Shown here: in pieces, positions 47,166 to 54,026 of the stretch
Numbering within the stretch: position 1 is the first letter of the stretch
Layout: every line of letters starts with the position of its first letter
NCBI GenBank assembly: GCA_031291595.1
Contig: JARLIU010000266.1
Location: 1 to 54,026, forward strand
Reading direction: 5' to 3'
From: Ancalomicrobiaceae bacterium
GTDB lineage: Bacteria > Pseudomonadota > Alphaproteobacteria > Rhizobiales > Ancalomicrobiaceae
DNA: 54,026 bases
The notes under the pieces: generated by a model
Databases searched by the model: none
The model's input: the letters and a program-made list of their open reading frames with translations, nothing else
What the model was told of the DNA's origin: nothing
Translations under genes and position numbers: made by a program

Positions 47166-47584
47166 GGCGTCAGCTTTCGGAACTGAGAATTCGGCGGAGG
47201 CGTTGCGGTCAGGCCGATGCGTAGCCCGTTGCCGGACCTCTCGCAAGGCGGCGGCTTGGCATGCCAGCCCCCTAAGCTACATCAAGTGTCGGGAGGTGTG
47301 CGGGCCGGAACAGACATGCCATCACGCTGGCGCCGGCCACAGTGGAATTGGAACATCTGTATTGACGCATGCTTACTATGTACAGTACATCAGCGAGCAG
47401 GACAGAGCGGTTCTGCGACGGCAGCACAGGCGAACAGGGATTCTCCGGAAAAGCGTCGATACAAACGCGGGGTAAAATAGGCTAGCTATGCCGCGAGCCC
47501 GCCCCAATCCTGCGGTTGGGCTCTGTGGCGGCGGACGGCGCCCGTTGGGGGACCGCCGGCCCTGCCCGCTTTAGGAGAATTCGC
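47166..47584. other. Divergent intergenic region before the SAF dehydrogenase
   Basis: This 419-base region includes TTGACG (47362-47367), a 17-base spacer and GTACAT (47385-47390) as a candidate promoter for the dehydrogenase gene, and a palindrome overlapping it, listed separately. No gene is recognised. Confidence 0.5.
47362..47390 (+). promoter_or_regulatory. Candidate promoter with overlapping palindrome ATGTAC-A-GTACAT
   Basis: TTGACG (47362-47367) is a -35-like hexamer. With a 17-base spacer the -10 position falls on GTACAT (47385-47390), which is the right half of a perfect palindrome ATGTAC-A-GTACAT (47378-47390). A dimeric repressor bound here would block RNA polymerase. The start codon is about 195 bases downstream. 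Confidence 0.5.
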
Positions 47585-48904
47585 ATGCGTGCCATCGCCG
47601 AGGTCGGTCTTTCGGCAGAACTCGCGGCCGCCACCGCCGGACGCCAGCCCGTCACCATCGGGCTCGTCGGCGCCGGCCAGATGGGGATCGACCTGATGGT
47701 CCAGCTCAGGCTGATGAAGGGCATCAGGCTTGGCGCCATCTCGGGGCGACGGCTGGACCTGCTGAAGGCCTCGGCGGAGACCGCCGGCTACCGCGAAGAC
47801 GATTTCGTCGTGTCCGGTTGCGGCACGGCGGTCGACCGGTCGATCGAAATGGGGCGTCTGGCGCTCGCCGAGAACTACGAATCGCTGTGCGCGGCCGGCC
47901 GCGTCGACGTGGTCATCGATGCCACCGGCAATCCCAATACCGGCGCCTCGATCGCGCTCACCGCGATGAAGCATGGCAAGCACATCGTCATGCTGAACGT
48001 CGAGGCCGACATCACCATCGGCCGGTTTCTGAAGGCCGAAGCGGCCAGGGCCGGCATCATCTACACCGGGGCGGCCGGAGACGAGCCGACCTCGACCCTG
48101 GAGATCATCGGCTTCGCCCAGTCGCTCGGGCTCGACATCATCGCCGCCGGCAAGGGCAAAAACAACGCCCTGAAGTTCGACGCCATGCCGGAGGACTACG
48201 AGGAAGAAGCGCGAACGCGCAACATGAACGGCCGCATGCTGGTGGAATTCGTCGACGGCACCAAGACGATGGTGGAAATGACGGCGCTCGCCAACGCCAC
48301 CGGTCTGGTGCCCGACGTTCCCGGCATGCACGGCCCGGCCGCCTCGATCGACGATCTGGCCGGCGTTCTCTGCACGCGCGAAGACGGCGGCATCCTGAGC
48401 CAAGCCGGCGTCGTCGACTATTCCATCGGCAAGGGCGTGGCGCCGGGCGTGTTCTGCGTGGTGAAGCCGCGCCACCCGCGCGTCATCGAACGCATGACCG
48501 ACCTGAAGGTCGGCCCCGGCCCCTGCTACACGCTGTATCGCCCCTATCACCTGACCAGCCTGGAAGTGCCGCTGTCGGCGCTGAAGGCGGTGCTGCGCGG
48601 CATTCCCGACATGCAGCCGCTCGACCGCCCGGTCGCCGAATGCGTCGCGGTCGCCAAGCGCGATCTCAATCCAGGCGACGTGCTCGGCCGCATCGGCCAG
48701 CGCGACTATCGCGGCTTTGCCATGCAATGGGGCGAGGCGCGCGACGGGCGCCTGGTCCCCATCGGCCTCGCCGAGAAGGCCCGCGTGGTCAAGCCGATCC
48801 GCTTTGGCGAAAAACTCACCTACGACAACTGCGTTCCCGACGAAGGGCTCGCCATCACGCAGATCCGCCGCCGCCTCGACCAGGCGGATGCGGTCTTCGC
48901 GTAA
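47585..48904 (+). CDS. NAD(P)-dependent oxidoreductase with C-terminal SAF domain (homoserine dehydrogenase-like)
   Basis: The 439-residue protein has an N-terminal Rossmann fold (IGLVGAGQMG, glycines 29, 31 and 34) and the stretch VVIDATGNPNTGASIALTAMKHGKHIVMLNVEADITIG. TGAAGDEPTSTLEIIGFAQSLGLDIIAAGKGKNN and KRDLNPGDVLGRIGQRDYRGF (SAF region, about 355-435) follow. Proteins of this type are annotated as homoserine dehydrogenase-like, with roles in sugar or polyol catabolism in some bacteria. AGGAG seven bases before ATG. It is 43 bases before the AcoC-like gene and probably in one operon with it. Substrate unknown. Confidence 0.85.
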   Translation: MRAIAEVGLSAELAAATAGRQPVTIGLVGAGQMGIDLMVQLRLMKGIRLGAISGRRLDLLKASAETAGYREDDFVVSGCGTAVDRSIEMGRLALAENYESLCAAGRVDVVIDATGNPNTGASIALTAMKHGKHIVMLNVEADITIGRFLKAEAARAGIIYTGAAGDEPTSTLEIIGFAQSLGLDIIAAGKGKNNALKFDAMPEDYEEEARTRNMNGRMLVEFVDGTKTMVEMTALANATGLVPDVPGMHGPAASIDDLAGVLCTREDGGILSQAGVVDYSIGKGVAPGVFCVVKPRHPRVIERMTDLKVGPGPCYTLYRPYHLTSLEVPLSALKAVLRGIPDMQPLDRPVAECVAVAKRDLNPGDVLGRIGQRDYRGFAMQWGEARDGRLVPIGLAEKARVVKPIRFGEKLTYDNCVPDEGLAITQIRRRLDQADAVFA

Positions 48905-48947
48905 GTCCCGTCTTTCGTCGGCGCGCCCCCTCGAGGACCCCCGCCTC

Positions 48948-50264
48948 ATGCCCACCGAGATCATTCTCCCCCGCGTCGATATGGACATGGCCACCGGCCG
49001 CATCTCCGCTTGGCTCGCCGACGACGGTGCCATCGTCGCCAAGGGCGAACCCATCTTCGAGATCGAGACCGACAAGGCGGCGATGGAAATCGATGCGCCG
49101 GAGACGGGCGTGCTGAAGCACGGCGGCATCGCCCTCGGCATCGACGTCGCCGTCGGCACGCCCGTCGGCTGGATCTTCGCCGACGGCGAGGCGATCGTCG
49201 TCCCGGACGTGACCGTCAGCGGTGCGGCCACGGGTGCGGATGGCAGCACCAACGAAGCGATGACGCCGGACGTGCCGGACGAACCGACAGCCGGGGCCAT
49301 CGTCGACGGCACCGCGTCCGTCGCGGGTTCGGACACCGGGGCGGTGCGCGCCACGCCGTTGGCGCGGCGTTTGGCACGCGAGGCCGGCATCGATCTTGCC
49401 ACCGTTGCCAATGGCTCCGGCCCTAACGGCCGCATCCAGGCCGCCGACATCGAGGCGCGGGCGTCGTCGGCCCCCGCCTTCGCCAGCCCGTCTTCTGTCT
49501 CCGGCGCCGGCATTCACCTGCAACGATTGCGCAACGGCGAGGGCCGGCCGATCGTGCTACTGCACGGCTTTGCGGCGGATCTCGACAGCTGGCGGCCGTT
49601 CCTCGGGCTGGGCTTGACCGGCCGGCCGGTGATCGGGCTCGATCTGCCCGGCCACGGCCGCTCCGCCGGCGTCGCGGCGACCGATCTCGCCGACATGGTG
49701 GCCCGCGTCGCGGCACGGCTGGCGACCGAAGGGCTGACCGACATCGACCTTGCCGGCCATTCGCTCGGCGGTGCGGTCGCAGCCGAACTCGCCGGCCAGG
49801 CCGGTGGCAGGGTCAAGTCGCTGTTCCTCATCGCGCCGGCCGGCCTCGGTCCGGAGATCAACGGCGGCTTTGTCGAGGGGTTCCTCAAGGCACGCGAGGC
49901 CCAATCGATCGCCGCCTGGATGCGGCTTCTGGTGGCCGATTCTGCCCTGATCAGCGAAAAGATGGTTGCCGAAACGGCGAAGCGCCGGGCTGAAACCGGC
50001 ACGGAGGCGCTGGCCGGGCTGGCGGCGCGGTTGTTCGCCGACAGCTGCCAAGGTTTCGACATCCGGCCGACGCTGTCTTCCCTCACAATCCCGGTGCGTG
50101 TCGCCTTTGGACTTGCCGACCGCATCATTCCGGCGCATCAGACCAGGGGCCTGCCGCCGCAAGTGGCACTGCACCTGTTCCCCGGGCTCGGCCATATGCC
50201 GCACTGGGAAGCGGGCGAAATCGTGCTGGAATTGCTGCGGCAGACTGTGGCGAGTGCGGCGTGA
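48948..50264 (+). CDS. AcoC-like protein: lipoyl domain, subunit-binding domain and alpha/beta hydrolase
   Basis: The 438-residue protein begins with a lipoyl domain (lipoyl Lys43 in EIETDKAAMEIDAP), then an Ala/Thr linker and a peripheral-subunit-binding domain (about 133-170, RATPLARRLAREAGIDL). It ends in an alpha/beta hydrolase with Ser272 in GHSLGGAV, a later Asp in GLADRIIP and His in GLGHMPHW. This is the acetoin dehydrogenase AcoC plan, which replaces the usual acyltransferase domain. No acoA/acoB E1 genes or E3 lie nearby. The start has GAGGA about 11 bases upstream. Function as an acetoin-type E2 is uncertain. Confidence 0.88.
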   Translation: MPTEIILPRVDMDMATGRISAWLADDGAIVAKGEPIFEIETDKAAMEIDAPETGVLKHGGIALGIDVAVGTPVGWIFADGEAIVVPDVTVSGAATGADGSTNEAMTPDVPDEPTAGAIVDGTASVAGSDTGAVRATPLARRLAREAGIDLATVANGSGPNGRIQAADIEARASSAPAFASPSSVSGAGIHLQRLRNGEGRPIVLLHGFAADLDSWRPFLGLGLTGRPVIGLDLPGHGRSAGVAATDLADMVARVAARLATEGLTDIDLAGHSLGGAVAAELAGQAGGRVKSLFLIAPAGLGPEINGGFVEGFLKAREAQSIAAWMRLLVADSALISEKMVAETAKRRAETGTEALAGLAARLFADSCQGFDIRPTLSSLTIPVRVAFGLADRIIPAHQTRGLPPQVALHLFPGLGHMPHWEAGEIVLELLRQTVASAA

Positions 50265-50281
50265 GGCAGTCGCCACGTGGG

Positions 50282-50403
50282 TGTCATGCCGGCGAAAGCC
50301 GGCATCCAATGGCACTTGCCGCATCCCTGCGGGCGGATGCCAATCACCACACCTGCCCTGCCCGCTGAACCGGCAATGGATCCCGGCTTTCGCCGGGATG
50401 ACA
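50282..50403. repeat. Inverted repeat flanking 68 bases upstream of cobO
   Basis: Left arm 50282-50308 (TGTCATGCCGGCGAAAGCCGGC...) and right arm 50377-50403 (...GGATCCCGGCTTTCGCCGGG) are near-matching inverted sequences. The GCCGGCGAAAGCCGG core is itself palindromic and resembles a repeat widespread in proteobacteria. It fills most of the gap between the AcoC-like gene and cobO. Confidence 0.6.
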
Positions 50404-50454
50404 TCCGCGATGGTTCCCGCTCCGGACCTTGACGCACATAGGACATCCCACGCC

Positions 50455-51069
50455 ATGACCGCCTCTTCCGACGAAGACGCCCGCCACAAGGCCAAGATGG
50501 CGAAGCGCAAGCAAGTGCAGGACGCCGAGGTGGCGGCCAAGACCATCGCCGAGAAGGGCCTCATCATCGTCCATACCGGGCCGGGCAAGGGCAAGTCGAC
50601 CGCCGCCTTCGGGCTGGTGTTGCGGGCGCTCGGCTCCGACTGGCGCGTCGGCGTGGTGCAGTTCGTCAAGGGCGCCTGGGACACCGGCGAGAAGCGCGCG
50701 CTCGCCCGCTTCGCCGACCTCATCAGCTGGCACACGATGGGCGAAGGCTTCACCTGGGAGACGCAGGACCGCGCCCGCGACATCGCCGCGGCGACGCGCG
50801 CCTGGGAGAAGGCAAAGGAGCTGATGGCCGATCCGGGTATCCGCTTGCTCGTGCTCGACGAACTCAACATTGCGCTGCGCTACGACTACCTGCCGCTCGA
50901 CGAAGTGGTGGCGACGCTGGTCGAGCGCCGGGCTGACCTGCACGTCGTCGTCACCGGGCGCAACGCCAAGCCGGAGCTGATCGCCGCGGCCGACCTCGTC
51001 ACCGAGATGACGCTGGTGAAGCACCATTTCGCCGCCGGCGTGAAGGCGCAGGCGGGCATCGAATTCTGA
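50455..51069 (+). CDS. cobO: Cob(I)yrinic acid a,c-diamide adenosyltransferase
   Basis: The 204-residue P-loop enzyme (GPGKGKST at about 42-49) adds the 5'-deoxyadenosyl group to cobalt(I) in corrinoids. It has [29 protein letters not shown] and [17 protein letters not shown], characteristic of the CobA/CobO/BtuR type. AGGA lies upstream of the ATG. Its stop overlaps the cobQ start by one base, so the two are translationally coupled. Confidence 0.95.
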   Translation: MTASSDEDARHKAKMAKRKQVQDAEVAAKTIAEKGLIIVHTGPGKGKSTAAFGLVLRALGSDWRVGVVQFVKGAWDTGEKRALARFADLISWHTMGEGFTWETQDRARDIAAATRAWEKAKELMADPGIRLLVLDELNIALRYDYLPLDEVVATLVERRADLHVVVTGRNAKPELIAAADLVTEMTLVKHHFAAGVKAQAGIEF

Positions 51070-52559
51070 TGGCCGAACCCGCCGCCGGCTCGGCGCGGCG
51101 TCGCGCCAAAGCGCTGATGATCCAGGGCACCGGCTCCGACGTCGGCAAGTCGCTGATCGTCGCGGGGCTGGCGCGCGCCTTTGCCAACCGCGGGCTGAGG
51201 GTCGTGCCGTTCAAGCCGCAGAACATGTCGAACAATGCCGCGGTGACCGCCGACGGCGGCGAGATCGGCCGGGCGCAGGCGCTGCAGGCGCGGGCGGCGC
51301 GTGTCGCCCCGACCGTCGACATGAACCCGGTGCTGTTGAAACCGCAGAGCGAAGTCGGTTCGCAGGTGGTGGTGCAGGGCAGGATTCTCGGCAACGCGCG
51401 GGCGGCCGAATACCAGTCGATGAAGCCGGGGCTCATGGCGGCGGTGCTCGACAGCTTTAACCGGCTGGCGGCGGATGCCGACCTCGTTCTGGTCGAAGGC
51501 GCCGGCAGCGCGGCGGAAGTCAACTTGCGCGGCGGTGACATCGCCAACATGGGCTTCGCCGAGGCGGCTGGCGTGCCGGTCGTCCTCCTTGGCGACATCG
51601 ACCGCGGCGGCGTCATCGCGCAAATCGTCGGCACCAAAGCGGTGATACCGGAGCCCGATGCGGCGAGAATCGTCGGCTTTCTCGTCAACAAGTTCCGCGG
51701 CGATTCCAGCCTGTTCGCCTCCGGCATGGCGTTCATCGCCGAGAACACCGGCTGGCCGGCGCTCGGCCTCATTCCGCATTTCGCCGATGCCGGCCTCCTC
51801 CCTGCCGAGGACGCGGTAGTGCTGTCAAAGTCCAGGCAGCCGGGCGACGGCGCACTGACCATCGCCGTGCCGGTGTTGCCGCATATCGCCAATTTCGACG
51901 ATCTCGATCCCTTGCAGGCCGAGCCGAGCGTGCGGCTCGTCATGCTGAAGCGCGGCCAGCCGCTGCCAGCCGAGACTGACGTGGTGTTACTCCCCGGCTC
52001 CAAGGCGACGATCTCGGACCTTGCGGCGCTCAGAGCCGAGGGCTGGGACATCGACATCCTGGCCCATGCGCGGCGCGGCGGGCGGGTCGTCGGCATCTGC
52101 GGCGGCTACCAGATGCTGGGGCGCCGCATTGCCGACCCGCAGGGCATCGAAGGGCCGGCCGGCTCGGTCGCCGGGCTCGGGCTTCTCGACGTCGAGACGG
52201 TGCTGACGGCGGAAAAATCGCTGATCGAGGTCGCCGGCACGCTGGCGGGCAGCCCGGTTCCGTTCGCCGGCTACGAAATGCACGTGGGCGAGACATCGGG
52301 CGCGGATTCCGCCCGCCCGGCGCTCAGCTTCGCCGATGGCCGGCCGGATGGCGCGACCTCGGCCGATGGCCGCATCGAGGGCCACTATGTGCACGGCGTC
52401 TTCAACGCGGATGCGGCGCGCGCGGCGCTGATCGCCCGCTGGGGCGGCATGGCGTCCGATCTGGCGTTCGAGGCACGGGTCGAGGCGACGCTGGACAGGC
52501 TCGCGGCCCACGTCGCCGCGCATGTCGATCTCGACCGGCTGCTCAAGCTGGCACGTTGA
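51069..52559 (+). CDS. cobQ: Cobyric acid synthase
   Basis: The 496-residue enzyme amidates adenosylcobyrinic acid a,c-diamide. The N-terminal part has GTGSDVGKS (20-28), [27 protein letters not shown] and [22 protein letters not shown]. The C-terminal glutaminase has nucleophile Cys in [13 protein letters not shown] (about 340) and the active-site His in HYVHGVF. Normal length. It converges on cobD with 5 bases between. Confidence 0.96.
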   Translation: MAEPAAGSARRRAKALMIQGTGSDVGKSLIVAGLARAFANRGLRVVPFKPQNMSNNAAVTADGGEIGRAQALQARAARVAPTVDMNPVLLKPQSEVGSQVVVQGRILGNARAAEYQSMKPGLMAAVLDSFNRLAADADLVLVEGAGSAAEVNLRGGDIANMGFAEAAGVPVVLLGDIDRGGVIAQIVGTKAVIPEPDAARIVGFLVNKFRGDSSLFASGMAFIAENTGWPALGLIPHFADAGLLPAEDAVVLSKSRQPGDGALTIAVPVLPHIANFDDLDPLQAEPSVRLVMLKRGQPLPAETDVVLLPGSKATISDLAALRAEGWDIDILAHARRGGRVVGICGGYQMLGRRIADPQGIEGPAGSVAGLGLLDVETVLTAEKSLIEVAGTLAGSPVPFAGYEMHVGETSGADSARPALSFADGRPDGATSADGRIEGHYVHGVFNADAARAALIARWGGMASDLAFEARVEATLDRLAAHVAAHVDLDRLLKLAR

Positions 52560-52564
52560 GGCGG

Positions 52565-53545
52565 TTACCCGCCGGCAAGCGAGATCCCGACGGCCAGTGT
52601 GACGATGACGGCCAGTTCGATCGCCAGTGCGGCCTTGTACAGCCGCAGCGCGCGACGGATGTCGGCGGCGGCGGCCTCGCGCCGGCCCTCCCCCATGAAG
52701 GCGTCTTCCACCCGCGACTCGCCATAGACGCGCGGGCCGGCGAGTTGCAGGCCGAGCGCTCCGGCCAGCGCCGCTTCCGGCCAGCCGGCGTTGGGCGAGC
52801 GGTGTTTCCCGGCATCGCGCACCACCGCCCGCAGCGCATCGGCCGCCGAGGCGCCGGGCGTGATCAGCGCCGCCAGCCCGATCCACAACGCTGCCAGCCG
52901 CGACGCCGGCAGATTGACGAGATCGTCGAAGCGCGCCGCCGCCCAGCCGAAGGCGCGATGGCGTTCCGTCTTGTGGCCGATCATCGAGTCGGCGGTATTG
53001 GCCGCCTTGTAGATGACGCCGCCAGGCAGGCCCCCGATCGCCAACCAGAAAGCGGGGGCGACGATGCCGTCGGAGAAGTTCTCGGCCAGGCTCTCGATCG
53101 CGGCACGTGCCACGCCGGCTTCGTCGAGATACGCGGGATTGCGGCCGACGATCATCGACACCGCGCGCCGGCCGGCATCGAGGCTGCTCTCCAGCCCGTC
53201 GGCGACGGCGCTGACGTGGGCATGGAGGCTGCGCTGCGCCGGCAGGCTGGCCGCCAAGACCGCGAGGACAGCCAGACCGACCGTCCCGGCCGGCAGCAGC
53301 CGCGCCAGCCCGATGGCGATGCCACCGGGGATGCCGAGGATGACGATGAGTGCGACGACGCCGAGGGCTCGGCGTTGGGCGGGCCCGAACGACGGCCGGT
53401 TGATGGCGCGGTCGCTCCAGGCGATCAGCGCGCCGATCCAGGTGACCGGATGGCCGATCGCGTGATAGAGCGGGGCCGGATAGCCGATCGCGGCCTCGAT
53501 GAGGAGCGCGACGGCGGCAAGCGGCAGGGTGTGGACGAGGAACAT
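52565..53545 (-). CDS. cobD: Adenosylcobinamide-phosphate synthase (CobD/CbiB)
   Basis: The 326-residue membrane enzyme attaches aminopropanol phosphate to cobyric acid. It has several hydrophobic segments, GYPAPLYHAIGHPVTWIG, AESLAENFSDGIVAPAFWLAIGG and ADSMIGHKTERHRAFGWAAARFDD, which are the family blocks. The start codon is shared head to head with cobC on the other strand (CATG at 53543-53546). No strong ribosome site is seen. Confidence 0.95.
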   Translation of the reverse strand: MFLVHTLPLAAVALLIEAAIGYPAPLYHAIGHPVTWIGALIAWSDRAINRPSFGPAQRRALGVVALIVILGIPGGIAIGLARLLPAGTVGLAVLAVLAASLPAQRSLHAHVSAVADGLESSLDAGRRAVSMIVGRNPAYLDEAGVARAAIESLAENFSDGIVAPAFWLAIGGLPGGVIYKAANTADSMIGHKTERHRAFGWAAARFDDLVNLPASRLAALWIGLAALITPGASAADALRAVVRDAGKHRSPNAGWPEAALAGALGLQLAGPRVYGESRVEDAFMGEGRREAAAADIRRALRLYKAALAIELAVIVTLAVGISLAGG

Positions 53546-54026
53546 GCGGGAATCCGAACGGGGCGCGGCGACTTTAGGGACATCGGCTGCGAGCGTCCAT
53601 CACGTCGTCCATCCCGCCGTCTATCATGGCGGCGACCTCGCCAGCGCCGCCCGGCGCTTCCCCGATGCTCCCCGGCCGTGGCTGGATCTGTCGACCGGCA
53701 TCAACCCGATCCCCTACCCGCTGCCCGATCTGCCGTTGGACGTGTGGACGCGGCTGACGCCCGCCGCCGACATCGCGCCGCTGGAAGCGGTCGCGGCGAC
53801 ACACTTCGGCGCGGCGGAGGCGGCTTCGGTGGTCGCCGGGCCGGGCACGCAGGCACTGATCCAGCGCCTGCCGGCGCTCAACCCAGCCATGACGGTCGGC
53901 ATTCTCGGCTTCACCTATCAGGAGCACGCCGCAGTCTGGCGCGCGGCCGGCGCCGAGGTCGCGGTGGTCGACGCGGTCGAGGCGCTGTCCAGCTTCGATG
54001 TCGCCGTCGTCGTCAATCCCAACAAC
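53544..54026 (+). CDS. cobC: Threonine-phosphate decarboxylase CobC, N-terminal part (3' truncated by window end)
   Basis: The frame MRESERGAATLG... reaches YHGGDLASAARRFPDAPRPWLDLSTGINP, the typical CobC/CobD-type aminotransferase fold I entry. It then has VVAGPGTQALIQRLPALNP for the cofactor phosphate and stops at the window edge after VVNPNN. 161 residues are visible. It makes (R)-1-amino-2-propanol phosphate or related for the nucleotide loop. No start codon lies between 53544 and HGGD, so translation must begin at ATG 53544 or the in-frame GTG 53529, both overlapping cobD. Confidence 0.88.
   Translation, partial: MRESERGAATLGTSAASVHHVVHPAVYHGGDLASAARRFPDAPRPWLDLSTGINPIPYPLPDLPLDVWTRLTPAADIAPLEAVAATHFGAAEAASVVAGPGTQALIQRLPALNPAMTVGILGFTYQEHAAVWRAAGAEVAVVDAVEALSSFDVAVVVNPNN

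Noticed and set aside
50265-50454. Possible cobalamin riboswitch before cobO
   Set aside because: The space is occupied by an inverted repeat and I see no B12-box-like conserved core.

Overview
The window is high-GC chromosomal DNA of an alphaproteobacterium, most likely Hyphomicrobiales (Rhizobiales). The evidence is the ntrY-ntrX-dat-hfq-hflX-mazG order, an alphaproteobacterial ATPase zeta-subunit gene beside purC, an NDUFS4-like complex I accessory gene, the separate purS-purQ-purL genes, and the aerobic-type cob genes. About 44 protein genes are supported. I found no rRNA, tRNA, CRISPR array, phage or transposase gene. The DNA is mostly core chromosome with several intergenic palindromic repeats.

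Layout. 1-6.6 kb: the tail of a mannose-1-phosphate guanylyltransferase, two related tandem hairpins, a DUF2336 protein, a transglycosylase-like protein with a long Pro/Ala tail, a CitE-like lyase, a flavin reductase-like protein and nitroreductase pair, and a group II truncated haemoglobin. 6.7-10.7 kb: exported proteins of unknown role, including a coupled Cys-rich/DsrE-like pair, then an NDUFS4-like gene and an orphan 99-residue protein. 10.7-14.9 kb: M20 amidohydrolase, HutC-type repressor, His-rich protein facing nikR, and monothiol glutaredoxin with BolA. 15-22.5 kb: purL, purQ, purS and purC, split by a divergently oriented EAL-CBS-GGDEF gene, then the zeta subunit. 22.6-34 kb: psuG, a protoglobin chemoreceptor facing narK, an HXXEE membrane protein, aldehyde dehydrogenase, an EamA transporter, ndk and two envelope proteins. 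34-47 kb: a membrane chemoreceptor, rnd, arfB, a SorC-type regulator, then ntrY-ntrX-dat-hfq-hflX facing mazG. 47.5-54 kb: an orphan pair (SAF-domain dehydrogenase plus lipoyl-hydrolase AcoC-like protein), then cobO-cobQ facing cobD, and the start of cobC, which overlaps cobD head to head.

How the parts fit. Several genes concern oxygen and nitrogen: trHbII, the haem-globin chemoreceptor, NarK and NtrYX. Purine synthesis sits next to c-di-GMP signalling. Iron-sulfur/redox homeostasis is represented by Grx-BolA, and nickel handling by NikR with the His-rich protein. The most unusual unit is the 47.2-50.3 kb pair, which has an AcoC-type fusion without E1 genes and a perfect palindrome overlapping a candidate promoter. 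Coordinates and motifs were read by eye. No homology search was run.
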